Assembly (NCBI GenBank): GCA_015654695.1
Contig: JAATGJ010000066.1
Coordinates: 1 to 61,041 of the forward strand
Origin: Chitinophagales bacterium
Lineage (GTDB): Bacteria > Bacteroidota > Bacteroidia > Chitinophagales > Chitinophagaceae
DNA length: 61,041 nucleotides
Direction: 5' to 3'
A program made the position numbers and the translations under genes. Under the pieces are notes generated by a model, which was given only the letters and a program-made list of their open reading frames with translations, was not told the origin of the DNA and made no database searches. Positions 7,985-15,266 of the stretch are shown one piece after another. Within the stretch, counting starts at the first letter, position 1. Each line of letters starts with the position of its first letter.

Positions 7985-9358
7985 TATCTCTCTATCTGCA
8001 ATTTTAATGGCTTCACTGATAATCGCCAGCCCTTCATCAATTTGTTCTTTCGTCACACAGAGCGGAGGCGCTATAAAAATATAACTCCATCTTACAAACG
8101 TGTACATCCCAAGGTCTTTGATCTTCGCCGCTACTTTATTCATGATGGTCATTTCATCGGGCTTCGCATTAAATGGAGCCATGGGTTCTTTAGTCGTTCT
8201 GTTTTTTACCAATTCAATACAACCCAATAGACCTGTAGTTCTGAAATCACCAATGCTGGGATGTTTTTGTTTTAATAATTCAACTTGCTGCTCGACATAC
8301 TTGCCCATCGCTGCTGCATTAGCTATTAAATTATCATCTTCATATATCTTCAGCATTTCCAAAGCTGCGGCGCAACTGACAGGATGAGCAGAGTAGGTGA
8401 GGCCCAGTGCCAAAACAGTATCATCATATTTGGCCGCTATTTTACCCGATACCATCAAACAGCCAAAAGGAAGATAACCGGAAGTAAGCCCTTTGGCCAT
8501 GGCGATCATATCCGGTATGATACCATGATTCTCAAAACCAAACCATTTGCCTGTCCGCCCAAAGCCGCTCATTACCTCATCCATTATTAAGAGGATGCCA
8601 TATTTGTTACAGATTTCTCTTACAGCTTTTAAATAACCAACGGGATATTGTAAACAACCGGATGAACCTGATTCACCTTCCAGTAAAATAGCGGCAATAT
8701 TATTTGGCCCTTCATAAGCGATCATTCTTTCCAGGCTTGCTACAGATTCTTTTAGCAGGTTTTCTTCGCCGTATTCCCAGCGATATAAATAGGGAAGATC
8801 GAAATGAACAAAGTTCGGTGACTGTTGTGCATCCATCGGCAACCGGCGCGGATCACCGCTGGCTGACATAGCTCCATACGAAGCGCCATGATAAGATTGA
8901 TAGCGGCTTAATATTTTATGCCTTCCTGTATATAACCTCGCCAGCTTGATACCGTTCTCAATAGATGTTGCGCCACATAAAGTAAAGAAGGCTTTATTCA
9001 GATCACCGGGACATATCTCTGCCAGTTTCTTTCCCAGTTCACCACGAACTTTAGTCACACAGGAGGGCGTGACATAACTTACCTCCTGCATTTGCCTTAC
9101 CACTGCTTCCGTGACTCTTTGGTTACCATGACCGATATTTACATTCATCAATCCTGATGAAAAGTCAATATAGCGTTTGCCGTCGTAATCGTAGAGGTAA
9201 ACGCCTTCGCCATATTTCACAGCGATAGGATTATGGCCTTTTTGTTTGCTCCAGGAGAATAGGGTGTAGTCAAGATTGTTCTGGATGATTGCGGCCCCCC
9301 CACTCCCCGAAGGGGGGATTTCAGACTCCGATACTTTAGTAATTGTTTTTGTACTCAT
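7973..9358 (-). CDS. Class III aminotransferase, probable beta-alanine/omega-amino acid transaminase
   Basis: PLP enzyme of 461 aa. Lys289 in MAMAKGLTSGYLPFG is the Schiff-base lysine, and Asp260 in LLIMDEVMSGFGRTGKW binds the pyridine nitrogen. The phosphate-binding region reads LCGATSIENGIKLAR. In this pathway context it should transaminate beta-alanine to malonate semialdehyde, handing it to the dehydrogenase at 11338-12795. The N-terminal ESEIPPSGSGGA is encoded over a CCCC-GAA-GGGG hairpin and looks like repeat DNA absorbed into the reading frame; a start further downstream is possible but no nearer ATG fits. Substrate is inferred, the fold is firm. Confidence 0.88.
   Translation of the reverse strand: MSTKTITKVSESEIPPSGSGGAAIIQNNLDYTLFSWSKQKGHNPIAVKYGEGVYLYDYDGKRYIDFSSGLMNVNIGHGNQRVTEAVVRQMQEVSYVTPSCVTKVRGELGKKLAEICPGDLNKAFFTLCGATSIENGIKLARLYTGRHKILSRYQSYHGASYGAMSASGDPRRLPMDAQQSPNFVHFDLPYLYRWEYGEENLLKESVASLERMIAYEGPNNIAAILLEGESGSSGCLQYPVGYLKAVREICNKYGILLIMDEVMSGFGRTGKWFGFENHGIIPDMIAMAKGLTSGYLPFGCLMVSGKIAAKYDDTVLALGLTYSAHPVSCAAALEMLKIYEDDNLIANAAAMGKYVEQQVELLKQKHPSIGDFRTTGLLGCIELVKNRTTKEPMAPFNAKPDEMTIMNKVAAKIKDLGMYTFVRWSYIFIAPPLCVTKEQIDEGLAIISEAIKIADREIEHG
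9293..9322. repeat. C/G-rich hairpin inside the aminotransferase 5' end
   Basis: CCCCCCACTCCCCGAAGGGGGG gives a stable hairpin (stem about 9305-9308 with 9312-9315, loop GAA). It encodes the IPPSGSGG part of the aminotransferase N-terminus and resembles intergenic repeats rather than conserved enzyme sequence. Confidence 0.5.
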
Positions 9359-9366
9359 AAATTATT

Positions 9367-9915
9367 TTATTTAAAACCAATTCTTTTCCTGTTATCCCAG
9401 GTTTTCTGTTCAGCCTTGTCGTCTAATAGGTTTTCTATGGCGTTATAAATCTGATTTAATTGCGCGTCATGTCCCCCTATATGAAGTTTTAATTCTTTAA
9501 TCTGTTCTGCTAATTTGGAATAGTCTAAGATATGTTTTCTGAGCTGTATGAAAGTTTTTACTATGACGATACTCATTTTTACAGCCCTTTCACTTTTCAA
9601 AATATTTGCCAGCATGGCTACGCCATGCTCTGTAAAAGCATAGGGAGTGATATTAATGTTCCTTTTCTTTTGTGATGCGGTCACAAATTGTGACCGCATA
9701 TTCAACCATTCTTTTTTCGTTAGCCGAAAGATAAATTCCCCGGGAAACCTGTCTATATTTCTCTTTACTGCCTGGTTGAGAGCTTTAGTTGTTACTTCAT
9801 ACAAAACAGCCAGGTCAAAGTCCAGCATTACTTTCTGATCACGAATGACATAAATTTTACTGATGATGGTTTCATCAGGGATGAATTTGACTATTTTATT
9901 TTTTGTCCCTGGCAT
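9367..9915 (-). CDS. ORF6N domain protein, copy 1
   Basis: 182 aa with the ORF6N domain (about residues 12-105: IYVIRDQKVMLDFDLAVLYEV, then NIDRFPGEFIFRLTKKEW, then YAFTEHGVAMLANIL), followed by a helical tail to residue 170. ORF6N is a phage-derived DNA-associated domain often fused to other modules; here nothing is fused. The segment MRSQFVTAS is encoded by a perfect 25-bp palindrome (9675-9699), and the same palindrome occurs 20 bp upstream of the start codon. It is about 43% identical by eye to copy 2 at 10748-11290. It is not part of pyrimidine metabolism and probably arrived as a mobile unit. Molecular function unknown. Confidence 0.85.
   Translation of the reverse strand: MPGTKNKIVKFIPDETIISKIYVIRDQKVMLDFDLAVLYEVTTKALNQAVKRNIDRFPGEFIFRLTKKEWLNMRSQFVTASQKKRNINITPYAFTEHGVAMLANILKSERAVKMSIVIVKTFIQLRKHILDYSKLAEQIKELKLHIGGHDAQLNQIYNAIENLLDDKAEQKTWDNRKRIGFK
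9675..9699. repeat. Intragenic palindrome of ORF6N copy 1
   Basis: Perfect 25-bp palindrome, arms ATGCGGTCACAA and TTGTGACCGCAT around a single central base, within the coding sequence for MRSQFVTAS. Identical arms are found upstream of the gene at 9936-9960. Confidence 0.95.
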
Positions 9916-9935
9916 TAATTGTTAAAACATTTTTT

Positions 9936-9960
9936 ATGCGGTCACAATTTGTGACCGCAT
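9936..9960. promoter_or_regulatory. Palindrome upstream of ORF6N copy 1 (possible operator)
   Basis: Perfect 25-bp palindrome with arms ATGCGGTCACAA/TTGTGACCGCAT, ending 20 bp before the ATG of the ORF6N gene. Its position suits an operator or a 5'-leader hairpin. The arms match those of the palindrome inside the gene exactly, except for the strand of the central base. Confidence 0.7.
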
Positions 9961-9988
9961 CGGTTTTCAATCCGGCATTCATGATAAA

Positions 9989-10639
9989 TTATAATTTTCT
10001 GACTACATATACAATAACACCTATTATGAGTAAAAGAGGTATTGCCATTTTCCCGATCATATATCCAATTGATTCTGCATTTGACCCAAATTGTTGTTCT
10101 TTTATTGCAGTTGCATCGAAATGTACACTTTGGACAAACTGATCAATCTCACGTATTCCATAACCTGACAATGAGTTGTCAAGCGTAGCTGCTTGTAAGG
10201 CATACATTTTGTCATTAACAAGAAAAATGTAATTAACTGCTATAGGGATAATCTCGTTTTGGCAAAAAAGTTTTTTACAGGGGATGTTATCAATTACAGT
10301 ATCTACAATCAAACAATTCAACCCTTTTTCAGACATTGCTTTTAAAGCTCCTTTTGCCATTTCTGTAAGAGCTTTTTCCCAGGATACTGAATTATTAACA
10401 TTGATATTTGTTTCATTAGGCGTAATTGACAAAGCAAGTGTTGAATTTTTAGTTTGGGTTTGGAAAATTCTAAATCTCCTGCCTTTTTTATCTTTTTCAA
10501 AAGTTGTGTCGGTCTGAGATACATTGCCCGGTAAAGAAATGGTCAGATTTTCATCAATTTTCATTTTCTTCCAGACAGTATCTTGAGAAAATGAATTTGT
10601 GGCAGATATTAAAGCTAATATGTAAAACACTTTTTTCAC
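9989..10639 (-). CDS. Hypothetical exported protein with C-terminal membrane anchor
   Basis: 216 aa. A signal peptide (MKKVFYILALISATNSFSQ) is followed by a soluble region with DENLTISLPGNV near the start, and the protein ends in one hydrophobic helix (IPLLLIIGVIVYVV) and a basic tail RKL. This predicts an envelope protein anchored by its C-terminus. No enzymatic motif is recognised. It lies between the two ORF6N genes on the same strand, so it may be cargo of that insertion or an older resident of the gap between the aminotransferase and dehydrogenase genes. Confidence 0.7.
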   Translation of the reverse strand: MKKVFYILALISATNSFSQDTVWKKMKIDENLTISLPGNVSQTDTTFEKDKKGRRFRIFQTQTKNSTLALSITPNETNINVNNSVSWEKALTEMAKGALKAMSEKGLNCLIVDTVIDNIPCKKLFCQNEIIPIAVNYIFLVNDKMYALQAATLDNSLSGYGIREIDQFVQSVHFDATAIKEQQFGSNAESIGYMIGKMAIPLLLIIGVIVYVVRKL

Positions 10640-10658
10640 AAAGTATATAGATAAAATT

Positions 10659-10721
10659 CTAACTCATCCCATTCACCCCCGCTTCCGGGTTCCACTTCGT
10701 GGTACTCTTCTTCAGCTTCGT
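10659..10721 (-). pseudogene. Relic 3' end of a semialdehyde dehydrogenase gene
   Basis: Reads TKLKKSTTKWNPEAGVNGMS-stop on the minus strand, against TKLKKSTTKWNPEAGVNWMS-stop at the end of the intact dehydrogenase gene (11338-11400). 54 of 61 aligned bases agree and six of the seven differences are synonymous, which means both copies evolved as coding sequence before being brought together. The rest of the gene is absent upstream, where ORF6N copy 2 stands instead. Confidence 0.85.
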
Positions 10722-10747
10722 TTTCATCTTGAGTAAATTCTTTTTCT

Positions 10748-11290
10748 TCATTCGCCATCCTTCCTGTTAAATCCAATCATTCTTCTTTTTTGCTGTGGCG
10801 GGTTTAGCAATTGTTTCAATGCCTCAAATATCATTGCAATATCCTGCTTATTTTCTTTGACATCTTTTTCCAACATTTCCAATTTTGGCAACATGTCTTT
10901 ATTGTTGATAAGCAATTCTTTCATTTTGGTAAACACACGGATAATCTGGATGTGTACCTGTATTGCAACAGGACTATTTAACACCCCGGAGAGCATTGAA
11001 ACACCCTGTTCCGTAAACGCAAAAGGAAACTTCCGGACTCCGCCCCAACTTGAAGTCACAAATTGTGACTTCAAGTTTTCAAATTCCCTTTTTGCTAATT
11101 GAAACAGGAAATCTTTTGGAAACCGTTCAATATTTCTTCTGACCGCCTGGTTCAGAACTTTAGTCTCCACTCCATACAGTTCAGCAAGATCTTTATCCAG
11201 CATTACTTTTTGGCCACGAATGAAATAAATCCTGTTGATTATTGATTCATCAGGTAAATAAAGTATTTTCTTATTTGTTGATTTAGCCAT
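10748..11290 (-). CDS. ORF6N domain protein, copy 2
   Basis: 180 aa from ATG at 11290 (MAKSTNKKILYLPDES). A longer open frame runs back to 11374 but would overlap the dehydrogenase 3' end out of frame and read through the upstream palindrome, so it is rejected. ORF6N domain at about 12-108 (IYFIRGQKVMLDKDLAELYG, NIERFPKDFLFQLAKREF, FAFTEQGVSMLSGVL), then a coiled helical tail ending in basic residues. NLKSQFVTSSW is encoded over a 31-bp perfect palindrome. The gene is inserted exactly between the dehydrogenase stop and a relic of a second dehydrogenase 3' end. Function unknown. Confidence 0.85.
   Translation of the reverse strand: MAKSTNKKILYLPDESIINRIYFIRGQKVMLDKDLAELYGVETKVLNQAVRRNIERFPKDFLFQLAKREFENLKSQFVTSSWGGVRKFPFAFTEQGVSMLSGVLNSPVAIQVHIQIIRVFTKMKELLINNKDMLPKLEMLEKDVKENKQDIAMIFEALKQLLNPPQQKRRMIGFNRKDGE
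11047..11077. repeat. Intragenic palindrome of ORF6N copy 2
   Basis: Perfect 31-bp palindrome, arms AACTTGAAGTCACAA and TTGTGACTTCAAGTT around one base. It lies at the same codons as the palindrome of ORF6N copy 1 but with different arm sequence outside the shared GTCACAA core. Confidence 0.95.
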
Positions 11291-11302
11291 GCTCTTTACT
11301 TG

Positions 11303-11335
11303 AATCTTGATGTCACAATTTGTGACTTCAAGATT
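11303..11335. promoter_or_regulatory. Palindrome upstream of ORF6N copy 2 (possible operator)
   Basis: 33 bp, arms AATCTTGATGTCACAA and TTGTGACTTCAAGATT, one mismatch. It ends 12 bp upstream of the ATG at 11290 and 3 bp from the dehydrogenase stop. Its arms follow those of the palindrome inside the same gene (CTTGAAGTCACAA), not those of the other ORF6N gene. Confidence 0.7.
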
Positions 11336-11337
11336 TT

Positions 11338-12795
11338 TTAACTCATCCAATTCACTCCCGCCTCCGGATTCCATTTCGTCGTACTCTTCTTCAGCTTTGT
11401 CCAGAATTCAATCGAACTCTTTCCCGTAATATCACCCACACCAAACTTACTTTCATTCCAGCCACCAAAGGAGAATGGTTCTCTTGGTACGGGCACACCC
11501 ACATTTACACCAATCATACCAGCGCTGGCACGGTCAATGATGTAACGGGCCATACCGCCATTTTGTGTAAAGACTGATGCGGCATTGCCGTAAGGATTGG
11601 CATTTTCAATGGCTAATGCTTCATCCACCGTGTTAGTACGCATGATGCTGATAACGGGCCCGAAGATTTCTTCTGTCGCTACACTCATCTCCGGCTTTAC
11701 AAAATCTATCACAGTGGGGCCAACATAGGTTCCCTTTTCTTTTCCTTTTACTTTCGTATTACGTCCGTCCACCAGGATCTTCGCTCCCTGTTGCTCGGCT
11801 TCGGTTATATATTTTTCAATTCGTTCCTGTGATTCTTTACTGATAACAGCGCCTAAGTTTTCTCCCGGAACGATCTTCCTCGCCTCTTCACATATCTTGT
11901 CAATAATGCTGTCAACATTCCCTACGCCGATCATCGCGCTGGCTGCCATACAACGTTGCCCGGCGCAACCACTCATGGATGCAGCCACATTTTGCGCTGT
12001 CATGCCAGGAATAGCGTCGGGCAAAACCATTAAATGATTCTTTGCTCCGCCAAGCGCCAGGCATCTTTTATAATTAGAAGTGGCCCGCTGGTAAACGATC
12101 TTCGCTACTTTGGTAGAACCAACAAACGAAACAGCTTCAATACCGGGATGATCGCATATTGCTGTTACAATTTCACTGTCGCCATGAACGATATTAAAAA
12201 CACCATCCGGCAAACCGGCTTCTTTTAAAAGCATAGCTAAACGTCCGCAACTCAACGGAACTTTCTCCGATGGTTTGATGATCATACAATTTCCCAGCGC
12301 AATAGCATTGGGTAGTGTCCAGTTGGGAACCATACTCGGGAAGTTGAAAGGAACAATAGATGCCACTACACCCAATGCTACATGTTCTGTTCTGCATTCA
12401 ACTCCTTTACTTACTTCCAGCACTTCACCTGTTACTAATTGTGGGAGGGAACAGGCGAATTCGGTCAATTCAATACTTTTTTCAACTTCCGCGACTGCTT
12501 CACCATAGGTCTTGCCATTTTCTTCCTGTACCAGGTCGGCGAGTTCTTTCAAATGTTTTTCCAGCAAATATTTATAGCGGAAGAAAACCTGTACTCTTTC
12601 TTTAATGGGTGTTTTGCTCCAGGCGGGGAAAGCTTTTTTGGCGGCTTTTACGGCAGTATCCAGATCTTTGGCCGTTGACATAGGTACTTCTGAGAGTAAG
12701 TTGCCATCTACCGGGGAAATAACAGGAAGGCTGTGATCAGTGCCTGCATCAACAAAGATTCCGTTAATATAATTTTGGACTTTAGGGTATTTCAT
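11338..12795 (-). CDS. mmsA: CoA-acylating methylmalonate/malonate-semialdehyde dehydrogenase
   Basis: Aldehyde dehydrogenase of 485 aa, expected to convert malonate semialdehyde (from beta-alanine) or methylmalonate semialdehyde to acetyl- or propionyl-CoA with NAD+ and CoA. Catalytic Cys282 lies in GCAGQRCMAAS. The usual general-base glutamate region reads GGAKNHLMV, with Asn in place of Glu, as expected for the CoA-dependent subfamily. NWTLPNAIALGN and FVGSTKVA are cofactor-site motifs. It is the first gene of the minus-strand pyrimidine degradation block and is separated from the aminotransferase by the ORF6N insertions. The last 20 codons may have been replaced during insertion of ORF6N copy 2. 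Confidence 0.92.
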   Translation of the reverse strand: MKYPKVQNYINGIFVDAGTDHSLPVISPVDGNLLSEVPMSTAKDLDTAVKAAKKAFPAWSKTPIKERVQVFFRYKYLLEKHLKELADLVQEENGKTYGEAVAEVEKSIELTEFACSLPQLVTGEVLEVSKGVECRTEHVALGVVASIVPFNFPSMVPNWTLPNAIALGNCMIIKPSEKVPLSCGRLAMLLKEAGLPDGVFNIVHGDSEIVTAICDHPGIEAVSFVGSTKVAKIVYQRATSNYKRCLALGGAKNHLMVLPDAIPGMTAQNVAASMSGCAGQRCMAASAMIGVGNVDSIIDKICEEARKIVPGENLGAVISKESQERIEKYITEAEQQGAKILVDGRNTKVKGKEKGTYVGPTVIDFVKPEMSVATEEIFGPVISIMRTNTVDEALAIENANPYGNAASVFTQNGGMARYIIDRASAGMIGVNVGVPVPREPFSFGGWNESKFGVGDITGKSSIEFWTKLKKSTTKWNPEAGVNWMS

Positions 12796-12889
12796 AAGTT
12801 TTTAGGTTATTCTGTAAAAAGAAAGGCAAACATCAACTATAAATATAAATAAATTAAACAGTTTTGCAAGCTAAACCCATTTCGTTTTT

Positions 12890-13498
12890 ATGACACCCGA
12901 ACGCCAGGAAAGATTGACTAAGGTATTGAATAAAAGACAGGATGATATTACTGTCGTACTTGAAAATGTTTTTGACCCGCATAATATTTCCGCCGTGATG
13001 CGTACCTGCGATGCCGTGGGTGTGCAGGACATTTATATTCTTAATACGAAAATACCACGACATAAAAAATGGGGCGCTAAAAGTTCATCCAGCGCCGCCA
13101 AATGGTTAACGATTCACCAGTTTGAAAATGCAGAAGATTGTTTTTCATCATTGAGAAAACGCTATTCAACCATTTTAACGACGCATTTGAGCAGCGATGC
13201 TGTAGATTTATATGCTGTTGATCTGACCAAAAGCATTGCATTGGTTTTTGGAAATGAACATTCGGGAGTAAGTGAAGAGATAAGAAATATGGCCGATGGT
13301 AATTTCATCATACCACAGGCAGGTATCATCCGATCGCTGAACATTAGTGTCGCCTGTGCCGTTACGATGTATGAAGCATTCCGTCAAAAAACAAACGCGG
13401 GTCATTACAACCAGCAAAAGCTGGGCGACGTTCATTATAACGAATTGTTTAAAGAATGGAGTTTTGGTCCGGCTAAAGAAGAACAGGATTCTAAATAA
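12890..13498 (+). CDS. trmH: TrmH-family tRNA (guanosine-2'-O)-methyltransferase
   Basis: SpoU/TrmH methyltransferase of 202 aa that should methylate the ribose of G18 in tRNA. The three SPOUT motifs are visible: NVFDPHNISAVMRTCDAVG (residues 26-44), ALVFGNEHSGVSEE (about 117-130) and IPQAGIIRSLNISVACAV (about 141-158), which form the knotted SAM site. It is divergent from mmsA across a 94-bp gap that must carry both promoters. Length and motif spacing fit TrmH rather than RlmB, which has an extra N-terminal domain. Confidence 0.88.
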   Translation: MTPERQERLTKVLNKRQDDITVVLENVFDPHNISAVMRTCDAVGVQDIYILNTKIPRHKKWGAKSSSSAAKWLTIHQFENAEDCFSSLRKRYSTILTTHLSSDAVDLYAVDLTKSIALVFGNEHSGVSEEIRNMADGNFIIPQAGIIRSLNISVACAVTMYEAFRQKTNAGHYNQQKLGDVHYNELFKEWSFGPAKEEQDSK

Positions 13499-13504
13499 TC
13501 GTTA

Positions 13505-13987
13505 ATGAAGAAAATATTTTCAATAGTACTCTTTTTTGTTTTAACCTCTGATCTTTCCGCACAGCAGGTAAAAAAGGTTAAGATCACAGAACTGGAGAAA
13601 ACAATTGCAGAAAGCAAAACACCTTTGATCGTAAACTTCTGGGCTACTTTCTGTATTCCCTGTATTGAAGAGATACCCTATTTTCAAAAACTGGTAAAGA
13701 AACATGAAAAGGATAGCATAAAACTGTTACTGGTCAGTCTTGACCTGCAGGAAGATTATACAAAGGTGAAACCCTTTGCCGCAAAAAGAAAATTCACAGC
13801 CCCTATTGCCTGGCTGGATGAAACGAATGCGGATTACTTTTGTCCGAAAATAGATAGTTCATGGTCGGGTGCTATACCCGCCACGCTTTTTATTAATAAT
13901 AAAAAAGGGTACAGAAAGTTTTACGAAGAGCAGATACCGGAAGCAAAGCTGGAAAAAGAGATCATGGCTATACTTGGGGAAAATTAA
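13505..13987 (+). CDS. Exported TlpA-like thioredoxin-fold protein
   Basis: 160 aa with an N-terminal signal peptide (cleavage near LSAQ, residue 20) and a thioredoxin active site CIPC (Cys50, Cys53) in FWATFCIPCIEEIPYF. The end of the fold, AIPATLFIN, carries the expected cis-proline. It is a probable periplasmic disulfide reductase or membrane-tethered redox partner. It starts 6 bp after trmH and ends 4 bp inside the convergent small membrane gene. Confidence 0.85.
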   Translation: MKKIFSIVLFFVLTSDLSAQQVKKVKITELEKTIAESKTPLIVNFWATFCIPCIEEIPYFQKLVKKHEKDSIKLLLVSLDLQEDYTKVKPFAAKRKFTAPIAWLDETNADYFCPKIDSSWSGAIPATLFINNKKGYRKFYEEQIPEAKLEKEIMAILGEN

Positions 13988-14181
13988 GCCGCTTCTTCCT
14001 GCTCCTGATCCTGGTTGGCTTTTGCCAGTAAATACAAAAAATAAATTCCCGCCCCAAGGCTGACGACGGCCAGGATGATACCAATTACACTTTGGGACTG
14101 GATGGCTTTGGCTATGGAAAATCCTACCAATGCCATAAAAGAAAGAATGACGATTCGGTTGATGAATGCGCGGGGAATCAT
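13984..14181 (-). CDS. Small hypothetical membrane protein
   Basis: 65 aa from ATG at 14181 (MIPRAFINRIVILSFM), two hydrophobic segments and an acidic tail DQEQEEAA. An upstream extension exists but runs into repeat DNA, so the internal ATG is preferred. It converges with and overlaps the thioredoxin-like gene by 4 bp. No family recognised. Confidence 0.6.
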   Translation of the reverse strand: MIPRAFINRIVILSFMALVGFSIAKAIQSQSVIGIILAVVSLGAGIYFLYLLAKANQDQEQEEAA

Positions 14182-14319
14182 AAGCCGGGGTTTTAGTTTA
14201 AGAAATGGAGTGTTGGCAAAAATGGGATGCCACGATTTTTGATTTCCATAAACTTGGTATAAAAAAATCCAGTCCAGTTTGAGGCCTACCGGGTATTCAC
14301 ATCTTAAATTTATTTTTTT

Positions 14320-14543
14320 GCACACGGATGACACTGATTAGACGGATTTTTTGGGGATTTATATAGTATAAAGTATAAAATGGTCTTATAAAAGACTATT
14401 TGTTTATACAGATGAACACAGATTATCCTGCTTCGCAGAATTTGGATGCAATATTTCTGCAAATTTTCCAAAATAGCAACTCTTCTTTCTGCGAAGCAGA
14501 AAGAAATCCGTGTTTATCCGTTTAATTCGTGTCATCCGTGTGC
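14320..14543. repeat. Gene-less inverted-repeat unit of the CACACGGATGACAC family
   Basis: Arms of 28 bp (14320-14347 and 14516-14543) share an exact 15-bp end, GCACACGGATGACAC, and 25 of 28 positions overall. Nested inside is an 11-bp pair CTGCTTCGCAG / CTGCGAAGCAG (near 14430 and 14490). The outer arms belong to the same family that encloses the two GxxExxY genes, but there is no gene here. The rest of the gap 14182-14617 holds nothing recognisable. Confidence 0.75.
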
Positions 14544-14617
14544 TTGTATTACTTGTGGGCACACAGTAAGTCTGAGGCAGTACCGGATAGTCTGAAAGGA
14601 ATATTGAGAGAGGGTTA

Positions 14618-15226
14618 TTAATTCCGCCTTTTAATGCCACAGCCAACAGAACGGGTCTCTTTGGTGGAAACATCTTTTCCGCCTGTTAGTTCATCCATAG
14701 CAATAGACAGGTGTTTACGGGTTACTTCATCAGGACCATTGGAGTTGTCGTCAATAGCGCCATGGTAAACCAGTTTGCCTGATTTGTCGAATAAAAATAC
14801 CTCAGGGGTTCTTACCGCGCCGAAAGCATCGGCCATGACAGAATTTTCATCCACTACATAATTCCAGTTGTATCCTAGTTTGCCCGCATACGCTTTCATA
14901 TCGCTGTAGGAATCGCCTTTTTCCCGGTACGCTTCGTTTGAATTGAGCAGGATCACCCCGATTTTTTTATCCAGCGCTTTTTTACATGATTCAACTGTTC
15001 TTGATTCGTATTTATGAACAACAGGGCAGGTGTTGCAACTAAACATTACTAGCAGGCCATTTTCTTTCATGGCATCTTTGAAGGATACTTCCTTGCCGGA
15101 AATATCTTTCATTTTTACTTCTGATTTGGGAAGAGATGATCCAATGGGCAGGGGGTCGTTGATTGGGCTTACTGCCATTATTGCCATAGCGGCAATGGGT
15201 AAAGCTGCAAGGAGTATGTTTTTCAT
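14618..15226 (-). CDS. Exported redoxin (AhpC/TSA-thioredoxin type)
   Basis: 202 aa from ATG at 15226 (MKNILLAALPIAAMAIMAVS), chosen because it opens a clear signal peptide. The redoxin domain spans roughly 25-190, with the redox pair CNTC (Cys64, Cys67) in LLVMFSCNTCPVVHKYE. RTPEVFLFDKSGKLVYHG is the typical end of the fold, and the C-terminal SVGCGIKR has a further cysteine. Probable periplasmic thiol-disulfide protein or peroxiredoxin-like reductase. It lies downstream of the brkB-like gene. Confidence 0.85.
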   Translation of the reverse strand: MKNILLAALPIAAMAIMAVSPINDPLPIGSSLPKSEVKMKDISGKEVSFKDAMKENGLLVMFSCNTCPVVHKYESRTVESCKKALDKKIGVILLNSNEAYREKGDSYSDMKAYAGKLGYNWNYVVDENSVMADAFGAVRTPEVFLFDKSGKLVYHGAIDDNSNGPDEVTRKHLSIAMDELTGGKDVSTKETRSVGCGIKRRN

Positions 15227-15266
15227 ATTCAAAGTTTTTAGGTTTCCTCTCAAAGTTCAGAAAAAA

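Noticed and set aside
11291-11374. Longer start for ORF6N copy 2 (MESGGGSELDELK)
   Set aside because: It would translate the mmsA 3' end in the wrong frame and the upstream palindrome; copy 1 begins at the position equivalent to the internal ATG.
14404-14673. 89-aa minus-strand ORF overlapping the redoxin gene
   Set aside because: Much of it translates the inverted-repeat unit (TRMTRIKRINTDFF) and it overlaps a real gene.
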